The notes beneath the pieces were generated by a model that saw only the letters and a list, made by a program, of their open reading frames with translations, ran no database searches and was not told the DNA's origin. Source: Acidobacteriota bacterium (GTDB lineage Bacteria > Acidobacteriota > Vicinamibacteria > Vicinamibacterales > UBA2999). Taken from it: a stretch of DNA of 64,000 nucleotides. The stretch covers positions 21,370 to 85,369 of the forward strand of contig CAUJDN010000052.1 in NCBI GenBank assembly GCA_963169195.1. Direction: 5' to 3'. Position numbers and translations under genes: made by a program. How positions within the stretch are numbered: the first letter of the stretch is position 1; the number at the start of each line of letters is the position of its first letter. This document shows positions 17,727 to 26,852 of this stretch, one piece after another.

Positions 17727-18121
17727 GCCTGCCCTTCTTTGGCGGTCCGATAGCGGGTCAGCACCGGCTCGAGATCGAACGCCTCGTTCCGCGTCTGCAC
17801 CTCGAACGCGATGCGGGCCGCCCGATCGCGGTCGACGAGCAGGCGACCGTCACGCAGCACCCTGATGCGCAGATCGGCGGGCGCGTCGTTCAGCACGATG
17901 AGGTCCACCGTTCGGCCGAGCGCCCGCTCGAGTTCGCCCTCGAGGACGAGCCGGGGGCCGTCGAGGCGCTGTGGCGGAGGCGAGGTGAACAGGGCGGCGA
18001 TGTCGACATCGCTGCCAGCTGTCGCGGTGCCACGAGCCATGGAACCAAAGAGGTATACCGCGACCACCCCTTCGCGCGTCGCAAAGACGTCCGCGATCCG
18101 CTGCTCCAGCGAGGGCTCCAC
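17723..18121 (-). CDS. mntA: MntA-like minimal nucleotidyltransferase antitoxin
   Basis: 132 residues from a GTG start. The catalytic pattern GSx10DxD is exact (Gly26-Ser27 and Asp38-Val-Asp40) within LFGSMARGTATAGSDVDIA, followed by the third-Asp region DLIVLNDAP. In characterised HepT/MntA systems this enzyme transfers AMP to the toxin. It is 23 bases downstream of the second ADOP permease on the same strand, so it may be read from that transcript as well as from its own promoter. Confidence 0.92.
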   Translation of the reverse strand: MEPSLEQRIADVFATREGVVAVYLFGSMARGTATAGSDVDIAALFTSPPPQRLDGPRLVLEGELERALGRTVDLIVLNDAPADLRIRVLRDGRLLVDRDRAARIAFEVQTRNEAFDLEPVLTRYRTAKEGQA

Positions 18122-18144
18122 GCCCCGATTATAGCGTCCGGTCG

Positions 18145-20583
18145 TCAGTCGTAGCGCAGCGCCCGCACCGGATCGATGCGCGTCGCGCGTCGGGCCGGAA
18201 TGACGCACGCGAGCAGGCCCGCCCCGGCGAGGGCGACGACCACGGCGGCGAAGATGAGCGGATCCCACGGCCTCACGCCGAAGAGCAGGAGGCCGAGCCC
18301 CTGTGAGAGGAGCGCGGCCACGACCAGCCCGAGCGTGAGCCCCGCGGCGATCTGCCAGGCGCCTTGCCGCAGGATCAGCATCATCACGCTGCGGCTCTCG
18401 GCGCCCAGGGCCATCCGGACGCCAATCTCCCTCGTCCGGTTGCCCGCGGAGAACGACATGATGCCGTAGAGCCCGATTGTCGCCATCGCAAGCGCCGCGA
18501 GGCCGAAGGCCACGAACAGCGTGCCAAAGGCGCGGTAGAACCACGTGTCGAGCGCGTACTGGTCGGACAGGGATCGCACCCAGTAGAGGGGAAGCGCCGC
18601 GTCGATCTGGTTGACCTCGTCCTGGACCGTCGCCGCGTAGGAGGTGGCCGCCTGCTCGGTCCGCACGGCGAGGCTCATGAAGTTGATGGCGTTCTGCGCG
18701 AGCGGCAGGTAGACGCCCTCGTGGCGGGGATTGATCGCGCCGATGGCGCCGCCCAGGTGCAGGTCCGGCACGACCCCGACGATGGTCCGCCACGGCGTGT
18801 CGTCCTGCCCGAGCCTGACGCGCGCGCCCAGCGGATCCTTGCCAGGGAAGAACAGCTCGACGAAGCGCTCGTTGACGATGGCGACCGGTTGAGTCTCGGC
18901 AGCATCCGTCCGCGCGAACAGCCGGCCGCGAACGGGCCTCACACCGACGATGTCGAAGTAGGCGGGGGAGATGACGATGCGCCTGGCCAGCGGATGGTCC
19001 TGGTCGGTGGGGTAGGCCACGCCGTCCACCGTGAGCGGCTGCATCTGACCGCCACGAGCCGGCAGGTCCGACGTCCACGCCACCGCGCGGATGCCGGGGC
19101 GGCCCTCGAGCCGCTCGACCAACCCGTCGTAGAACGCCAGCTGCGATGCCGCGGTCGGGTAGTCCTTCTCGAACAGGCCGACGCGCGCGGTGAGGATGTT
19201 CGCGGTGTCGAAGCCGTAGTCGAACCGGGCGACGTTGACCACGGTGCGAATCATGAGGCCAGCCGCCACCAGGAGGCCGCACGACACCGCGAGCTGGGCC
19301 ACGACCAGCACCTTGCTGACGCGGCCCATGCGCAGGCTCGACGACCCGCGCGACTCGTCGTTCATGATCTCCGCGACGTTCGCATTCGACGCCCGGAGGG
19401 CCGGAATCGTGCCCGCCGCCAGCGTCGAGAGGATCGTGAGACCGACAACGAACGCGGCGACCGCCGGGTCCAGCCGTGCCACGAACCACAGCGGCATCTC
19501 CTGCGTGGCCAGGCCGGCATTGAAGAAGTCCATGCCGACCTTCGCGACGACGAGGCCGACGACCGTGCCGGCCGCCGCGAGCACCAGCGTTTCGGCGAGC
19601 AGCTGCGTGATCGTGCGCCACCGGCTGGCGCCGAGCGCCGTGCGCACCGCGATCTCCTTGGCCCGCACGACCGTGCGCGCGAGCAGGAGATTGGCCACGT
19701 TGGCGCAGGCGATGAGCAGCACGCCGAACACCGCGCCCAGCATCGTGTAGAGCATCGCGACGGCCGGCGGGCCGATGAACGTGTCCACCTGGCGCATCAG
19801 CGTCACGCCGACGCCCTGGTTCGACGCCGGATACTCGGTCGCCAGCCGCCCGGCGATGGCCGACATCTCGGCCTGCGCCTGATCCAGCGTCACGCCGTCC
19901 TTCAGCCGGCCTATCGCCTGGACCACGGTGCCCTCGAGCGCCGGCCCGCCGCTGCGCGAGTAGGCGAGCGGGTCGATGCGCAAGGGCAGCCACGCGTCCA
20001 TCTGGCTGGGGAAGCCGAACTTCTCCGGCATCACGCCGACGATGGTCGTCACCTCGGCGTTGGCGCGGACGGTCCGTCCGACGATGGTGGGATCCCCCTG
20101 GAACCGATCCTGCCAGGCGCGATAGCTGAGGATCATCACCGGGGGCGTCGACGGATGGTCTTCTTCCGGCCGGAAGGTGCGCCCGAGGATGGGGCGGACG
20201 CGCAGGACGTCGAACAGGTGAGCACTGGCGTAGGCGCCGAGGTAGCGGATGGGCTGGCCCTCGGTGCCGCCGACGTTGACGGTTTCGGCGTAGTAGGCTG
20301 CGATGTCCTCGAAGCTCGTCTGCTGCCGGCGCCAGTCGTGGAAATCGTGGATGCTCACGCCCATGAACTGCACGCCCTGGGCGGGCCTGTTCCGGAAGAG
20401 CGCCACCAGCTCGTCTGCGTCCTCGAACGGCAGCCCCTTCAGCACGGCCACGTACACGATGCTGAACATCGTCGTGGTGAGGCCGATGCCGAGGGCCAGA
20501 GCGACGATGGCCGAGAGGCTGAGGCCGGGCCGGCGGACGAGCATGCGGACGCCGTAGCGGAGGGGGCCGAGAACCGGGCGCAT
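18145..20583 (-). CDS. ADOP family ABC transporter permease
   Basis: 812 residues: N-terminal LRYGVRMLVRRPGLSLSAIVALALGIG, a periplasmic MacB domain (about 45-250), an FtsX block (about 275-420) with ACANVANLLLARTVVRAKEIAVRTALG, a second periplasmic domain, and a C-terminal FtsX block with NRTREIGVRMALGAE ending RRATRIDPVRALRYD. Architecture matches the 1.4-3.8 kb paralogue but the sequence is clearly diverged, so this is not a recent duplication. There is no ATPase partner nearby. Upstream (20.58-20.71 kb) only 128 bases separate it from the FAD-linked oxidase. Confidence 0.93.
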   Translation of the reverse strand: MRPVLGPLRYGVRMLVRRPGLSLSAIVALALGIGLTTTMFSIVYVAVLKGLPFEDADELVALFRNRPAQGVQFMGVSIHDFHDWRRQQTSFEDIAAYYAETVNVGGTEGQPIRYLGAYASAHLFDVLRVRPILGRTFRPEEDHPSTPPVMILSYRAWQDRFQGDPTIVGRTVRANAEVTTIVGVMPEKFGFPSQMDAWLPLRIDPLAYSRSGGPALEGTVVQAIGRLKDGVTLDQAQAEMSAIAGRLATEYPASNQGVGVTLMRQVDTFIGPPAVAMLYTMLGAVFGVLLIACANVANLLLARTVVRAKEIAVRTALGASRWRTITQLLAETLVLAAAGTVVGLVVAKVGMDFFNAGLATQEMPLWFVARLDPAVAAFVVGLTILSTLAAGTIPALRASNANVAEIMNDESRGSSSLRMGRVSKVLVVAQLAVSCGLLVAAGLMIRTVVNVARFDYGFDTANILTARVGLFEKDYPTAASQLAFYDGLVERLEGRPGIRAVAWTSDLPARGGQMQPLTVDGVAYPTDQDHPLARRIVISPAYFDIVGVRPVRGRLFARTDAAETQPVAIVNERFVELFFPGKDPLGARVRLGQDDTPWRTIVGVVPDLHLGGAIGAINPRHEGVYLPLAQNAINFMSLAVRTEQAATSYAATVQDEVNQIDAALPLYWVRSLSDQYALDTWFYRAFGTLFVAFGLAALAMATIGLYGIMSFSAGNRTREIGVRMALGAESRSVMMLILRQGAWQIAAGLTLGLVVAALLSQGLGLLLFGVRPWDPLIFAAVVVALAGAGLLACVIPARRATRIDPVRALRYD

Positions 20584-20711
20584 ACGTGCCTCCAGGTAGA
20601 GGATGCCGGCCGGGCGATCTGGGGAGAACGGGCGCAGACGCGTTCGGACTTCAGGTGCTTTGACGAATTCCAGGGCGAGGAAGTTGTCGTCGATCGCCCG
20701 CCGTGCCCGGG

Positions 20712-22313
20712 CTACGCCGGGAACAGGACACCCGGTGCGAGCTTGCCGGCGGGGTCCAGCGCACGCTTGACCGCGCGCATCTGCTCGAGGCCGTCGGCGC
20801 CGTAGAGCTCACGGAGCAGGCGCTGCTTGAGCGGGCTTCGCCCGACCCCGTGCTCGGCGAGCGGGGCGCCGCCCATCGCGATCACCCCCCGCGCGATCTC
20901 GAGGACCGCCTCGCGGCCGCGCTCCACGTCCTCCAGGGACCTCGGAATCAGGTTCGGGTGCAGGTTGCCGTCGGACGCGTGCCCCCAGATCGCGTAGTCC
21001 AGGCCTCGACGCTCGAAGGCGACCCGATAGAGGGCGATGGACTCGGCCAGCCGCGGGAACGGGACGACGGGATCGGCGGCGGTCTTCTCGATCGCGGGGT
21101 GCACCGCGGCCTTGGCGGCGGCGACGCGCGCGTTGACGCTTGCGGGGATGGCTTCACGCAGGCCGAAGAGCCGCTCGGCCCCGCGGTCGTCCCCAGGGGC
21201 CGCGACGACCGGATCGCGGGCAATCCTCTCCGACCGGAGCAGCCCCTGCAGGCATTCCATGTCGGCCCCTTCGTCCGCGCCGATTTCGAGCTGCACCAGC
21301 AGCAACGCCGAGCCCTGCGCCGGGCGCTCGACGTTCGCGCGCGCGAAGGCATCGTCGGGGACGACGCGAAGCGCGCGGTCGTCCATGTACTCGATCGCCG
21401 AGACGTCGAGTCCTGCCGACCCGTCACGCCGGGCCATCGCGCTCGCCCGAAGGGCGCCCGTGACGGCGATGGCCTGGGCATCGCCCGCGCAGGTGACAAG
21501 CGCCACCAGGACGCGCGGCCGCGCGACGAGGCGAAGGACTGCGTCCACGACGACGCCGAGCGTGCCCTCCGACCCGACGAAGAGGTCGACAAGGTCCATG
21601 TCGGGGCACGCGAAGTAGCCCGCCGAGAGCTTCGCGACGTCCGGCATGCGGTACGAGGGCACCGGCACGCGGGCGGTCTGCCCGGACGTGAAGACGACCT
21701 CGAACCATCCATCGGCCGACGCCGTCACACTTCCACGGTGGAGGTCGAGGACATCGCCGTTGGCGAGCACCACGGTCAGGGCCTCGACCCAGGAACGCGT
21801 CGACCCGTACTTGAACGTCGCCGCGCCGGCGGCGTTGGTGGCGATGGTGCCGCCCACGAACGCGCCGTCGTAGGTGGGCACGGGCGGGTAGTAGAGCCCA
21901 TGGGCAGCCAGCGCGCGCTGCAGGGTCGCCAGGGGCACGCCCGCACCCGCCCGGACGGCGTACCCGGCTGGCGCGTCCATGGCGTTGAGCGCGCGCGTGC
22001 TCAACACCACATCGCCGCGCGGGGTCGCGCCGCCCGTCAGCGACGACTGCGCGCCGATCGGCAGCACGCGATCGGCGCTTGCGACGAGCGCGGCCACCTC
22101 GGCCTCGGTGCGCGGCGTGGCCACGCCGGCGCCGAAGCCCCCGGGCACGAGCGCCGCATCGCTCAGGAAGGACGAGACGACGGCGGGATCCCGATCGATT
22201 GCGGGCGGCGACGCCGGCTGCGCCGGTCGCGCGTGGATGCGATGCACCTCGATGGACGCCCTCAACGGGTCACTGCGGTCTCCGCTGCCAGGCGGACCGA
22301 CGCTCCAGCGCAC
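20712..22313 (-). CDS. FAD-linked oxidase, GlcD / D-lactate dehydrogenase-like
   Basis: Up to 533 residues. The FAD-binding PCMH domain occupies about 60-240 (SSLTGGATPRGDVVLS, FVGGTIATNAAGAATFKYG), and the FAD-oxidase C-terminal domain runs from about 265 to the end with the signature WGHASDGNLHPN and GGAPLAEHGVGRSPLKQ. The enzymes oxidise glycolate, D-lactate or related 2-hydroxy acids and pass electrons to the respiratory chain. The true start is uncertain: the first ATG gives a Gly/Pro-rich leader, while a GTG at 22247 gives a 511-residue protein that begins just before the conserved part. Confidence 0.88.
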   Translation of the reverse strand: MRWSVGPPGSGDRSDPLRASIEVHRIHARPAQPASPPAIDRDPAVVSSFLSDAALVPGGFGAGVATPRTEAEVAALVASADRVLPIGAQSSLTGGATPRGDVVLSTRALNAMDAPAGYAVRAGAGVPLATLQRALAAHGLYYPPVPTYDGAFVGGTIATNAAGAATFKYGSTRSWVEALTVVLANGDVLDLHRGSVTASADGWFEVVFTSGQTARVPVPSYRMPDVAKLSAGYFACPDMDLVDLFVGSEGTLGVVVDAVLRLVARPRVLVALVTCAGDAQAIAVTGALRASAMARRDGSAGLDVSAIEYMDDRALRVVPDDAFARANVERPAQGSALLLVQLEIGADEGADMECLQGLLRSERIARDPVVAAPGDDRGAERLFGLREAIPASVNARVAAAKAAVHPAIEKTAADPVVPFPRLAESIALYRVAFERRGLDYAIWGHASDGNLHPNLIPRSLEDVERGREAVLEIARGVIAMGGAPLAEHGVGRSPLKQRLLRELYGADGLEQMRAVKRALDPAGKLAPGVLFPA

Positions 22314-22455
22314 GCCCGCCGCCGGGCAGGTTCGTGTGCTGGCAGCCCGCTCGTTGGCGGGGACGACCTCCTGGCCGTCGGGCCGCGCGTGCGCCGTCCG
22401 GGTGGCGTTGCTCCTGTTCCTCTGCAGTGTGCCACAGGCGGGACCGTGGAATGCA

Positions 22456-22491
22456 GCCAGGGGTGCAGGGGTGCAGGGTGCAGGGGGGTGC
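22456..22491. repeat. Short ggtgcagg-type tandem repeat
   Basis: Four slightly irregular copies of a 7-9 base unit (ggtgcagg) lie in the gap between the divergent FAD-linked oxidase and thioredoxin genes. Its phase drifts between copies, consistent with slippage. Nothing else is recognisable in this roughly 275-base gap. Confidence 0.6.
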
Positions 22492-22588
22492 GGCGGGGCG
22501 ACGTGAGTTGGATTAACGTAGAGCGGAATCGTCGGTCATGTCTCGATCCACGGATCGCTGACGTGGCCGCGCCGCCGAGCGCCATCGA

Positions 22589-22912
22589 GTGGCGCCCACG
22601 GACATCGACGCCGCCCTCGCGGAGGCGCGCCGCGACGGCAAGCGCGTGCTCGTGGATTTCAGCGCCGACTGGTGCCCGCCGTGCATCGCCATGAAGCACG
22701 ACGTGTGGCCGGACCCGCAGGTGGCCCGCGCCATGGCGGACGGCTACGTGCCCCTGCTCATCGACACGGATCGCAACACCGCGGTTCCCGAGCGCTACGG
22801 GGTCACCGGCATCCCGACCATCCTCATCCTCGATCACACCGGCACGGTGGTGCGCGAGGGCGGGTTCTTCTCGGCCTCTGGCATGGTGAGGTTTCTCGAA
22901 GGAGGAGCGTAG
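22589..22912 (+). CDS. Thioredoxin-fold protein, DsbD C-terminal-like
   Basis: 107 residues from a GTG start. It has the single thioredoxin domain with the active site DWCPPC (CxxC) and the cis-proline loop GIPT. The sequence RVLVDFSADWCPPCIAMKHDVW resembles the C-terminal domain of DsbD more than free thioredoxin. No signal peptide is visible, so it would act in the cytoplasm unless the true start is upstream; the frame offers no good upstream start with a signal. Probable role: protein disulfide reduction. Confidence 0.8.
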   Translation: MAPTDIDAALAEARRDGKRVLVDFSADWCPPCIAMKHDVWPDPQVARAMADGYVPLLIDTDRNTAVPERYGVTGIPTILILDHTGTVVREGGFFSASGMVRFLEGGA

Positions 22913-23068
22913 AGAGCACGTCGCCGCCGCGCACCGGCGGCGTGAAGCACACGCGCGGGGTCTCTCGCGTCGGCATCGTCTTCAACGGCGCACGCTGACG
23001 CGGAATCGTCAGTCTTCGCGCAGAGCCTTGTGCGTCGGCTGTTCGCCAGAAAGGCGCTGCAGTCGAGG

Positions 23069-23719
23069 TCAGTGAATGATCCCGCGGCTGAGCGCGATGC
23101 TCACCGCGGCGGTCCGATCCTGCGCGTCCAACTTGAGCAGGATGCTCTTCACATGGGTCTGGACGGTTTCCTCGCTGATGCCGCACACCGTGGCAATCTC
23201 GCGATTGCGCAGGCCCTGGCGGATGTGGCCAACGACCTCCACCTCCCGCGGTGTCAGCACAGGCCGGGCGGCGCGGCCGGCAAGCTTGGCCCGCACCTCC
23301 GGGCTCATCAGGGGCGGCCGGCCCCGGTGGACGTCGCGCACGGCCTGCACGAGGTCGGCAAAGGCCGCTTCTTTCAGCACGTAGGTGGCCGCTCCAGCCT
23401 CCAGCGCCCGGTACATGTCCTCGTCGCCGTGGAACATCGTCAGCACGACGATGCGGGCGCGAGCGTCGATGTGTCGGATGGCGGCAATCGCGTCCACGCC
23501 GCTCATGCGGCCCAGCTGCAGGTCCATGAGCGTAACGTCGGGCCGCAGCGCCGAGTACAGCTCCACAGCCTCCTCGCCCGAACCGGCCAGGCCCGCCACC
23601 TGCATGTCCGCCTGTCGAGCGATCAGCATCGACAGACCTTCGCGTACGATGCGGTGATCGTCCACGCAAAGCACGCGAATCGGCTCTGCCGGTTCAGGCG
23701 ACGCGGGGGTTGGTTCCAT
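23069..23719 (-). CDS. NarL/LuxR-type response regulator
   Basis: 216 residues. The receiver domain (about 14-130) has the acidic pair Asp20-Asp21, phospho-acceptor Asp66 in VTLMDLQL, the switch Thr in VVLTMFHGD and Lys in TYVLKEA. A LuxR-type HTH (about 150-212, LTPREVEVVGHIRQGLRNREIA, then SEETVQTHVKSILLKL) binds DNA. It overlaps the 3' end of the sensor kinase gene by 26 bases, so the pair is co-expressed. The nearby divergent TonB-dependent receptor is the most likely target. Confidence 0.95.
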   Translation of the reverse strand: MEPTPASPEPAEPIRVLCVDDHRIVREGLSMLIARQADMQVAGLAGSGEEAVELYSALRPDVTLMDLQLGRMSGVDAIAAIRHIDARARIVVLTMFHGDEDMYRALEAGAATYVLKEAAFADLVQAVRDVHRGRPPLMSPEVRAKLAGRAARPVLTPREVEVVGHIRQGLRNREIATVCGISEETVQTHVKSILLKLDAQDRTAAVSIALSRGIIH

Positions 23720-26648
23720 ACGGGACCGTCACCTCGACCTGGGTTCCTCGACCCGACTGGCCCTGGATGCGGACGGATCCGCCGGCGGCCCGGGCGCGCT
23801 CGCGCATGCTGACCAGGCCGAGGCCGCCCGTGTGCGAGGCCTTGGTGTTGTCCACGCCGCGCCCATCATCGGTCACCCGCAGCACGACGCAATCGGCCGC
23901 GTAGCGCAGCTCGGCGCGCACCTCTTCCGCGCGCGCGTGGCGAACGGCGTTGGTGATGGCCTCCTGGCCGATGCGCAACAGGTGCTCCTCGGCCTCCGAA
24001 CGGCACGATCGCACCGTCCCCGCGACGCCGAACCGGAAGCGTATCGTGGACCCGGCGGTGAGGTGCTCGCCCGTCGTGCGCAGCGCCGCGGCGAGCCCCA
24101 GCTGCTCGAGGGCCGGCGAGCGGAGACCGAGTATCGACTGGCGCGCCTCGCGCACGTACTGCTCGACGCCGTGTCGGAGGTCGATGAACTGGCGGTTCAA
24201 CTGGGGTGCCGAGGCCTGCACATCCGCCGCAATCGCGTCGCAGCGCAGCGCGACGCCGAAGAGCCCCTGGAGCAGGGTGTCGTGGATCTCGCGGGCTACG
24301 CGGGCCCGCTCGGCGAGCAGGATGGACATCTCGGCCCGGATGCGCCGCAGGTGCAGCCGCCAGGCCAGCGTCACCACACCCAGCACGGCCGCGAGACACA
24401 GGGTGAAGAACCAGGGCGTCTGGTAGAACATCGGCTCCACCTCGAACGCCCACGCAGCAGCCCGATCCGGCCATGTGCCGTCCGTGTTGGTGGCCATGAC
24501 GTGGAAGCGGTAGGCGCCTGGCGCCAGGTTGGTGTAGGACGCCGACCTGTGGGTCCCGGCGTCCACCCAGCCGGCGTCGAACCCGTCCAGGCGATAACGG
24601 AATCGGATGGTGGCCGGCGACGCCAGCGCGAGCGCCCCGAACTGGATGTCGAGGCGCCGCGTACCGGGGGCCAGCGTCGCCACGCTGCCGTCGGTGGTGG
24701 CGTGTCCGTCGACGACAACGGTGTCGACGCTCGCATCGACGGGACGGGCTCCGGAGATGCGCGTGGGTTCCACAACCGACAGGCCCCGGCTGGTGACGAA
24801 CCAGAGGCGGCCGTGCGGGTCGCGAATTGCGCCCCGGTGTCCGTACCAGCGGGGGTTGCCCGCCAGGCCGTCGGCCTTGTTGATGTAGGCGAGCGGCACG
24901 GGGTCGGCCGGGGCCGACAGGTGTCGCCGCAGGTCGTCGGCCGACACGCGCAGCAGGCCGGATCGCACGGCCACCCAGAGTTGGCCGTCATCGTCCTCGA
25001 CAATGGCGGTCAGTCCCTCGAGGCGATGGCCGTGGGCCTCGCGCGCGATCGTGAAACGCCCTTCGGCCAGCCGTGCCAGGCCGGTCTGGCCACCCACCCA
25101 CAATGCGCCGGTCGTGTCGAGGTGCCAGGCACGAATGGCGCCGATATCGGGTCCTGTCTCGCCACCGTATTCGCGCGTGCGCCCATCCGGGTCCACACTT
25201 GCCAGGCGGCCGTCGGTGGTGGCCAGCCACAGCGTGCCGCCGACGGTGGTCTCCATCCACGTGAGCTTGGCGCGCTGGAGTGCCGGCGGGACCGCCGCCG
25301 GCCGAATTCCGTTCGCATTGGCCACGTGCAGGCCCCGCTCCGCGTCGGACAGCCACAGCCCGCCGCGGCGATTCGAAGCCACCAATCCGATGGATCGCAG
25401 CGTGCCGAGGCCTCCCGACGGCTCGTGGCGGCCGGCATCGTCGAACCACCAGATCCGCTCGCCGGCCGACATCCAGAGCCGGCCCCGCTCGTCGGCATGA
25501 ATCGCCTTCACTTCGCCGCGATGCTTGACGACAGGCGCGCCGATGTCGCCGCCTGGCGGGAACAGCAGCAGCGAGTCGGCGGTCATGATCCAGATGCCCT
25601 GCGGCGTGCTCTCCACACCGCTGACGAGGCCAAGGCTCTGGATGGGCGTGGCGACGAACCGTGTGAGACGGTTCAACCCGTCGAGCGTGCCGGCCCAGAT
25701 GTTGCCGTCGCGATCCTCGAACACAGAGACCACACCGTTGCCGAGCAGACCCGTCGTCACGGTGGACTGCTCCACGACTGGCCGGCCGTGCGCGTCGGCG
25801 GTCACCCGCCACAGGCCCTGGCCGCCCGTGCCAACCCACAGGTGGCCCGACCGGTCGTGAAGCAGCCGATTCCCCCGGGCGATCTCGCCCGGAACCACGG
25901 GGCGTGGGGAGTCGAGGCGGCCCGCGAACCCGTGCGCGCCGTCGGTGCGCCAGACGACGCCGGTGTCATCCACGCTCAGACCGAACACAGGCTCCTCGCG
26001 CACTGGTGGGACGCCGAGTGACTCGAAGCGATGCCGGTCCGGCGTTGCCGACACCAGCACGCCGCGTCGTGTCCCGACGAGCAACCGGCCGTCCGACGCG
26101 ACCGCGAGGGCGTGGACCTCGACCCGATCGAGGCCTTCGGCCCGCCAACGGGCCCCCGCGCCGCCGTGGAAGCGGAACAGGCCACCGAGATGGCCGGCCC
26201 AGACGGCGCCGTCCCGGTCCTCGGCCAGAGCGCGGACCGAGCCGGCGTCCAGACCGTCGGCCATCGAAAACGAGTCGACCTCCGCCATTACGCCCGGCGC
26301 CGTGCGCCGGTACCGGATGACACCGCCGTCTTCGCCCAGGCCGACCCAGAGCTCGCCACCGCGCGCCATCAGGATGGCGCGCACGGACCGTCCGACCGAG
26401 GACCCGGCTACCGGCGTGAACCGCGCGCCGTCGAAGCGGACGAGGCCGCCGTCCGTGCCCAGCCAGAGGAAGCCGTCCTGATCCTGCGTGATCGCGAGCA
26501 CCTCGCTCGACGGCAGGCCGTCGTGGATGCTCCACGCCGTGAGGCTGTAATCGCTGAGAACGTTGCGCAGGTCTACGGCCCGGGCAAAGGATGGCCCCGG
26601 CCCGGCCAGTGACAGGAGCAGGGCGAGCGCCACGCCTCGAACCGTCAT
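23694..26648 (-). CDS. Propeller-type sensor histidine kinase (two-component regulator propeller, Y_Y_Y, HisKA_3)
   Basis: 984 residues. A signal peptide (about 1-24) is followed by periplasmic Reg_prop repeats forming a large beta-propeller (about 30-650, repeated QDGFLWLGTDGGLVRFDG-type blades). Next come a Y_Y_Y domain (about 680-735) and one TM helix (about 746-763). The HisKA_3 dimerisation helix carries phospho-His789 in AREIHDTLLQGL, and the HATPase has ITNAVRHA and DDGRGVDN boxes. Layout matches polysaccharide or nutrient sensors of Bacteroidetes and Acidobacteria. The start is supported by GGAGGAT just upstream. It diverges from the TonB-dependent receptor gene by 204 bases and overlaps its response regulator. 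Confidence 0.95.
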   Translation of the reverse strand: MTVRGVALALLLSLAGPGPSFARAVDLRNVLSDYSLTAWSIHDGLPSSEVLAITQDQDGFLWLGTDGGLVRFDGARFTPVAGSSVGRSVRAILMARGGELWVGLGEDGGVIRYRRTAPGVMAEVDSFSMADGLDAGSVRALAEDRDGAVWAGHLGGLFRFHGGAGARWRAEGLDRVEVHALAVASDGRLLVGTRRGVLVSATPDRHRFESLGVPPVREEPVFGLSVDDTGVVWRTDGAHGFAGRLDSPRPVVPGEIARGNRLLHDRSGHLWVGTGGQGLWRVTADAHGRPVVEQSTVTTGLLGNGVVSVFEDRDGNIWAGTLDGLNRLTRFVATPIQSLGLVSGVESTPQGIWIMTADSLLLFPPGGDIGAPVVKHRGEVKAIHADERGRLWMSAGERIWWFDDAGRHEPSGGLGTLRSIGLVASNRRGGLWLSDAERGLHVANANGIRPAAVPPALQRAKLTWMETTVGGTLWLATTDGRLASVDPDGRTREYGGETGPDIGAIRAWHLDTTGALWVGGQTGLARLAEGRFTIAREAHGHRLEGLTAIVEDDDGQLWVAVRSGLLRVSADDLRRHLSAPADPVPLAYINKADGLAGNPRWYGHRGAIRDPHGRLWFVTSRGLSVVEPTRISGARPVDASVDTVVVDGHATTDGSVATLAPGTRRLDIQFGALALASPATIRFRYRLDGFDAGWVDAGTHRSASYTNLAPGAYRFHVMATNTDGTWPDRAAAWAFEVEPMFYQTPWFFTLCLAAVLGVVTLAWRLHLRRIRAEMSILLAERARVAREIHDTLLQGLFGVALRCDAIAADVQASAPQLNRQFIDLRHGVEQYVREARQSILGLRSPALEQLGLAAALRTTGEHLTAGSTIRFRFGVAGTVRSCRSEAEEHLLRIGQEAITNAVRHARAEEVRAELRYAADCVVLRVTDDGRGVDNTKASHTGGLGLVSMRERARAAGGSVRIQGQSGRGTQVEVTVPYGTNPRVA

Positions 26649-26852
26649 GGATCCTCCCTGCCCGGCACTGATGCGCGTGGGCGCCGGGCTGCTGACCGGC
26701 AGAAGGATATACCACAGCCTGCCTTGCGGCGGCGTTCGGAGTCCCTCCCTGATTCCGGGGATGCGCGCCCCGATCCATCTGGCTAGAGTTGCCCGGTGAC
26801 AGGCGCGGCGACGTCTGCCGCGCGGCCTTCTTCCGTGACGGAGAGGAGCACC

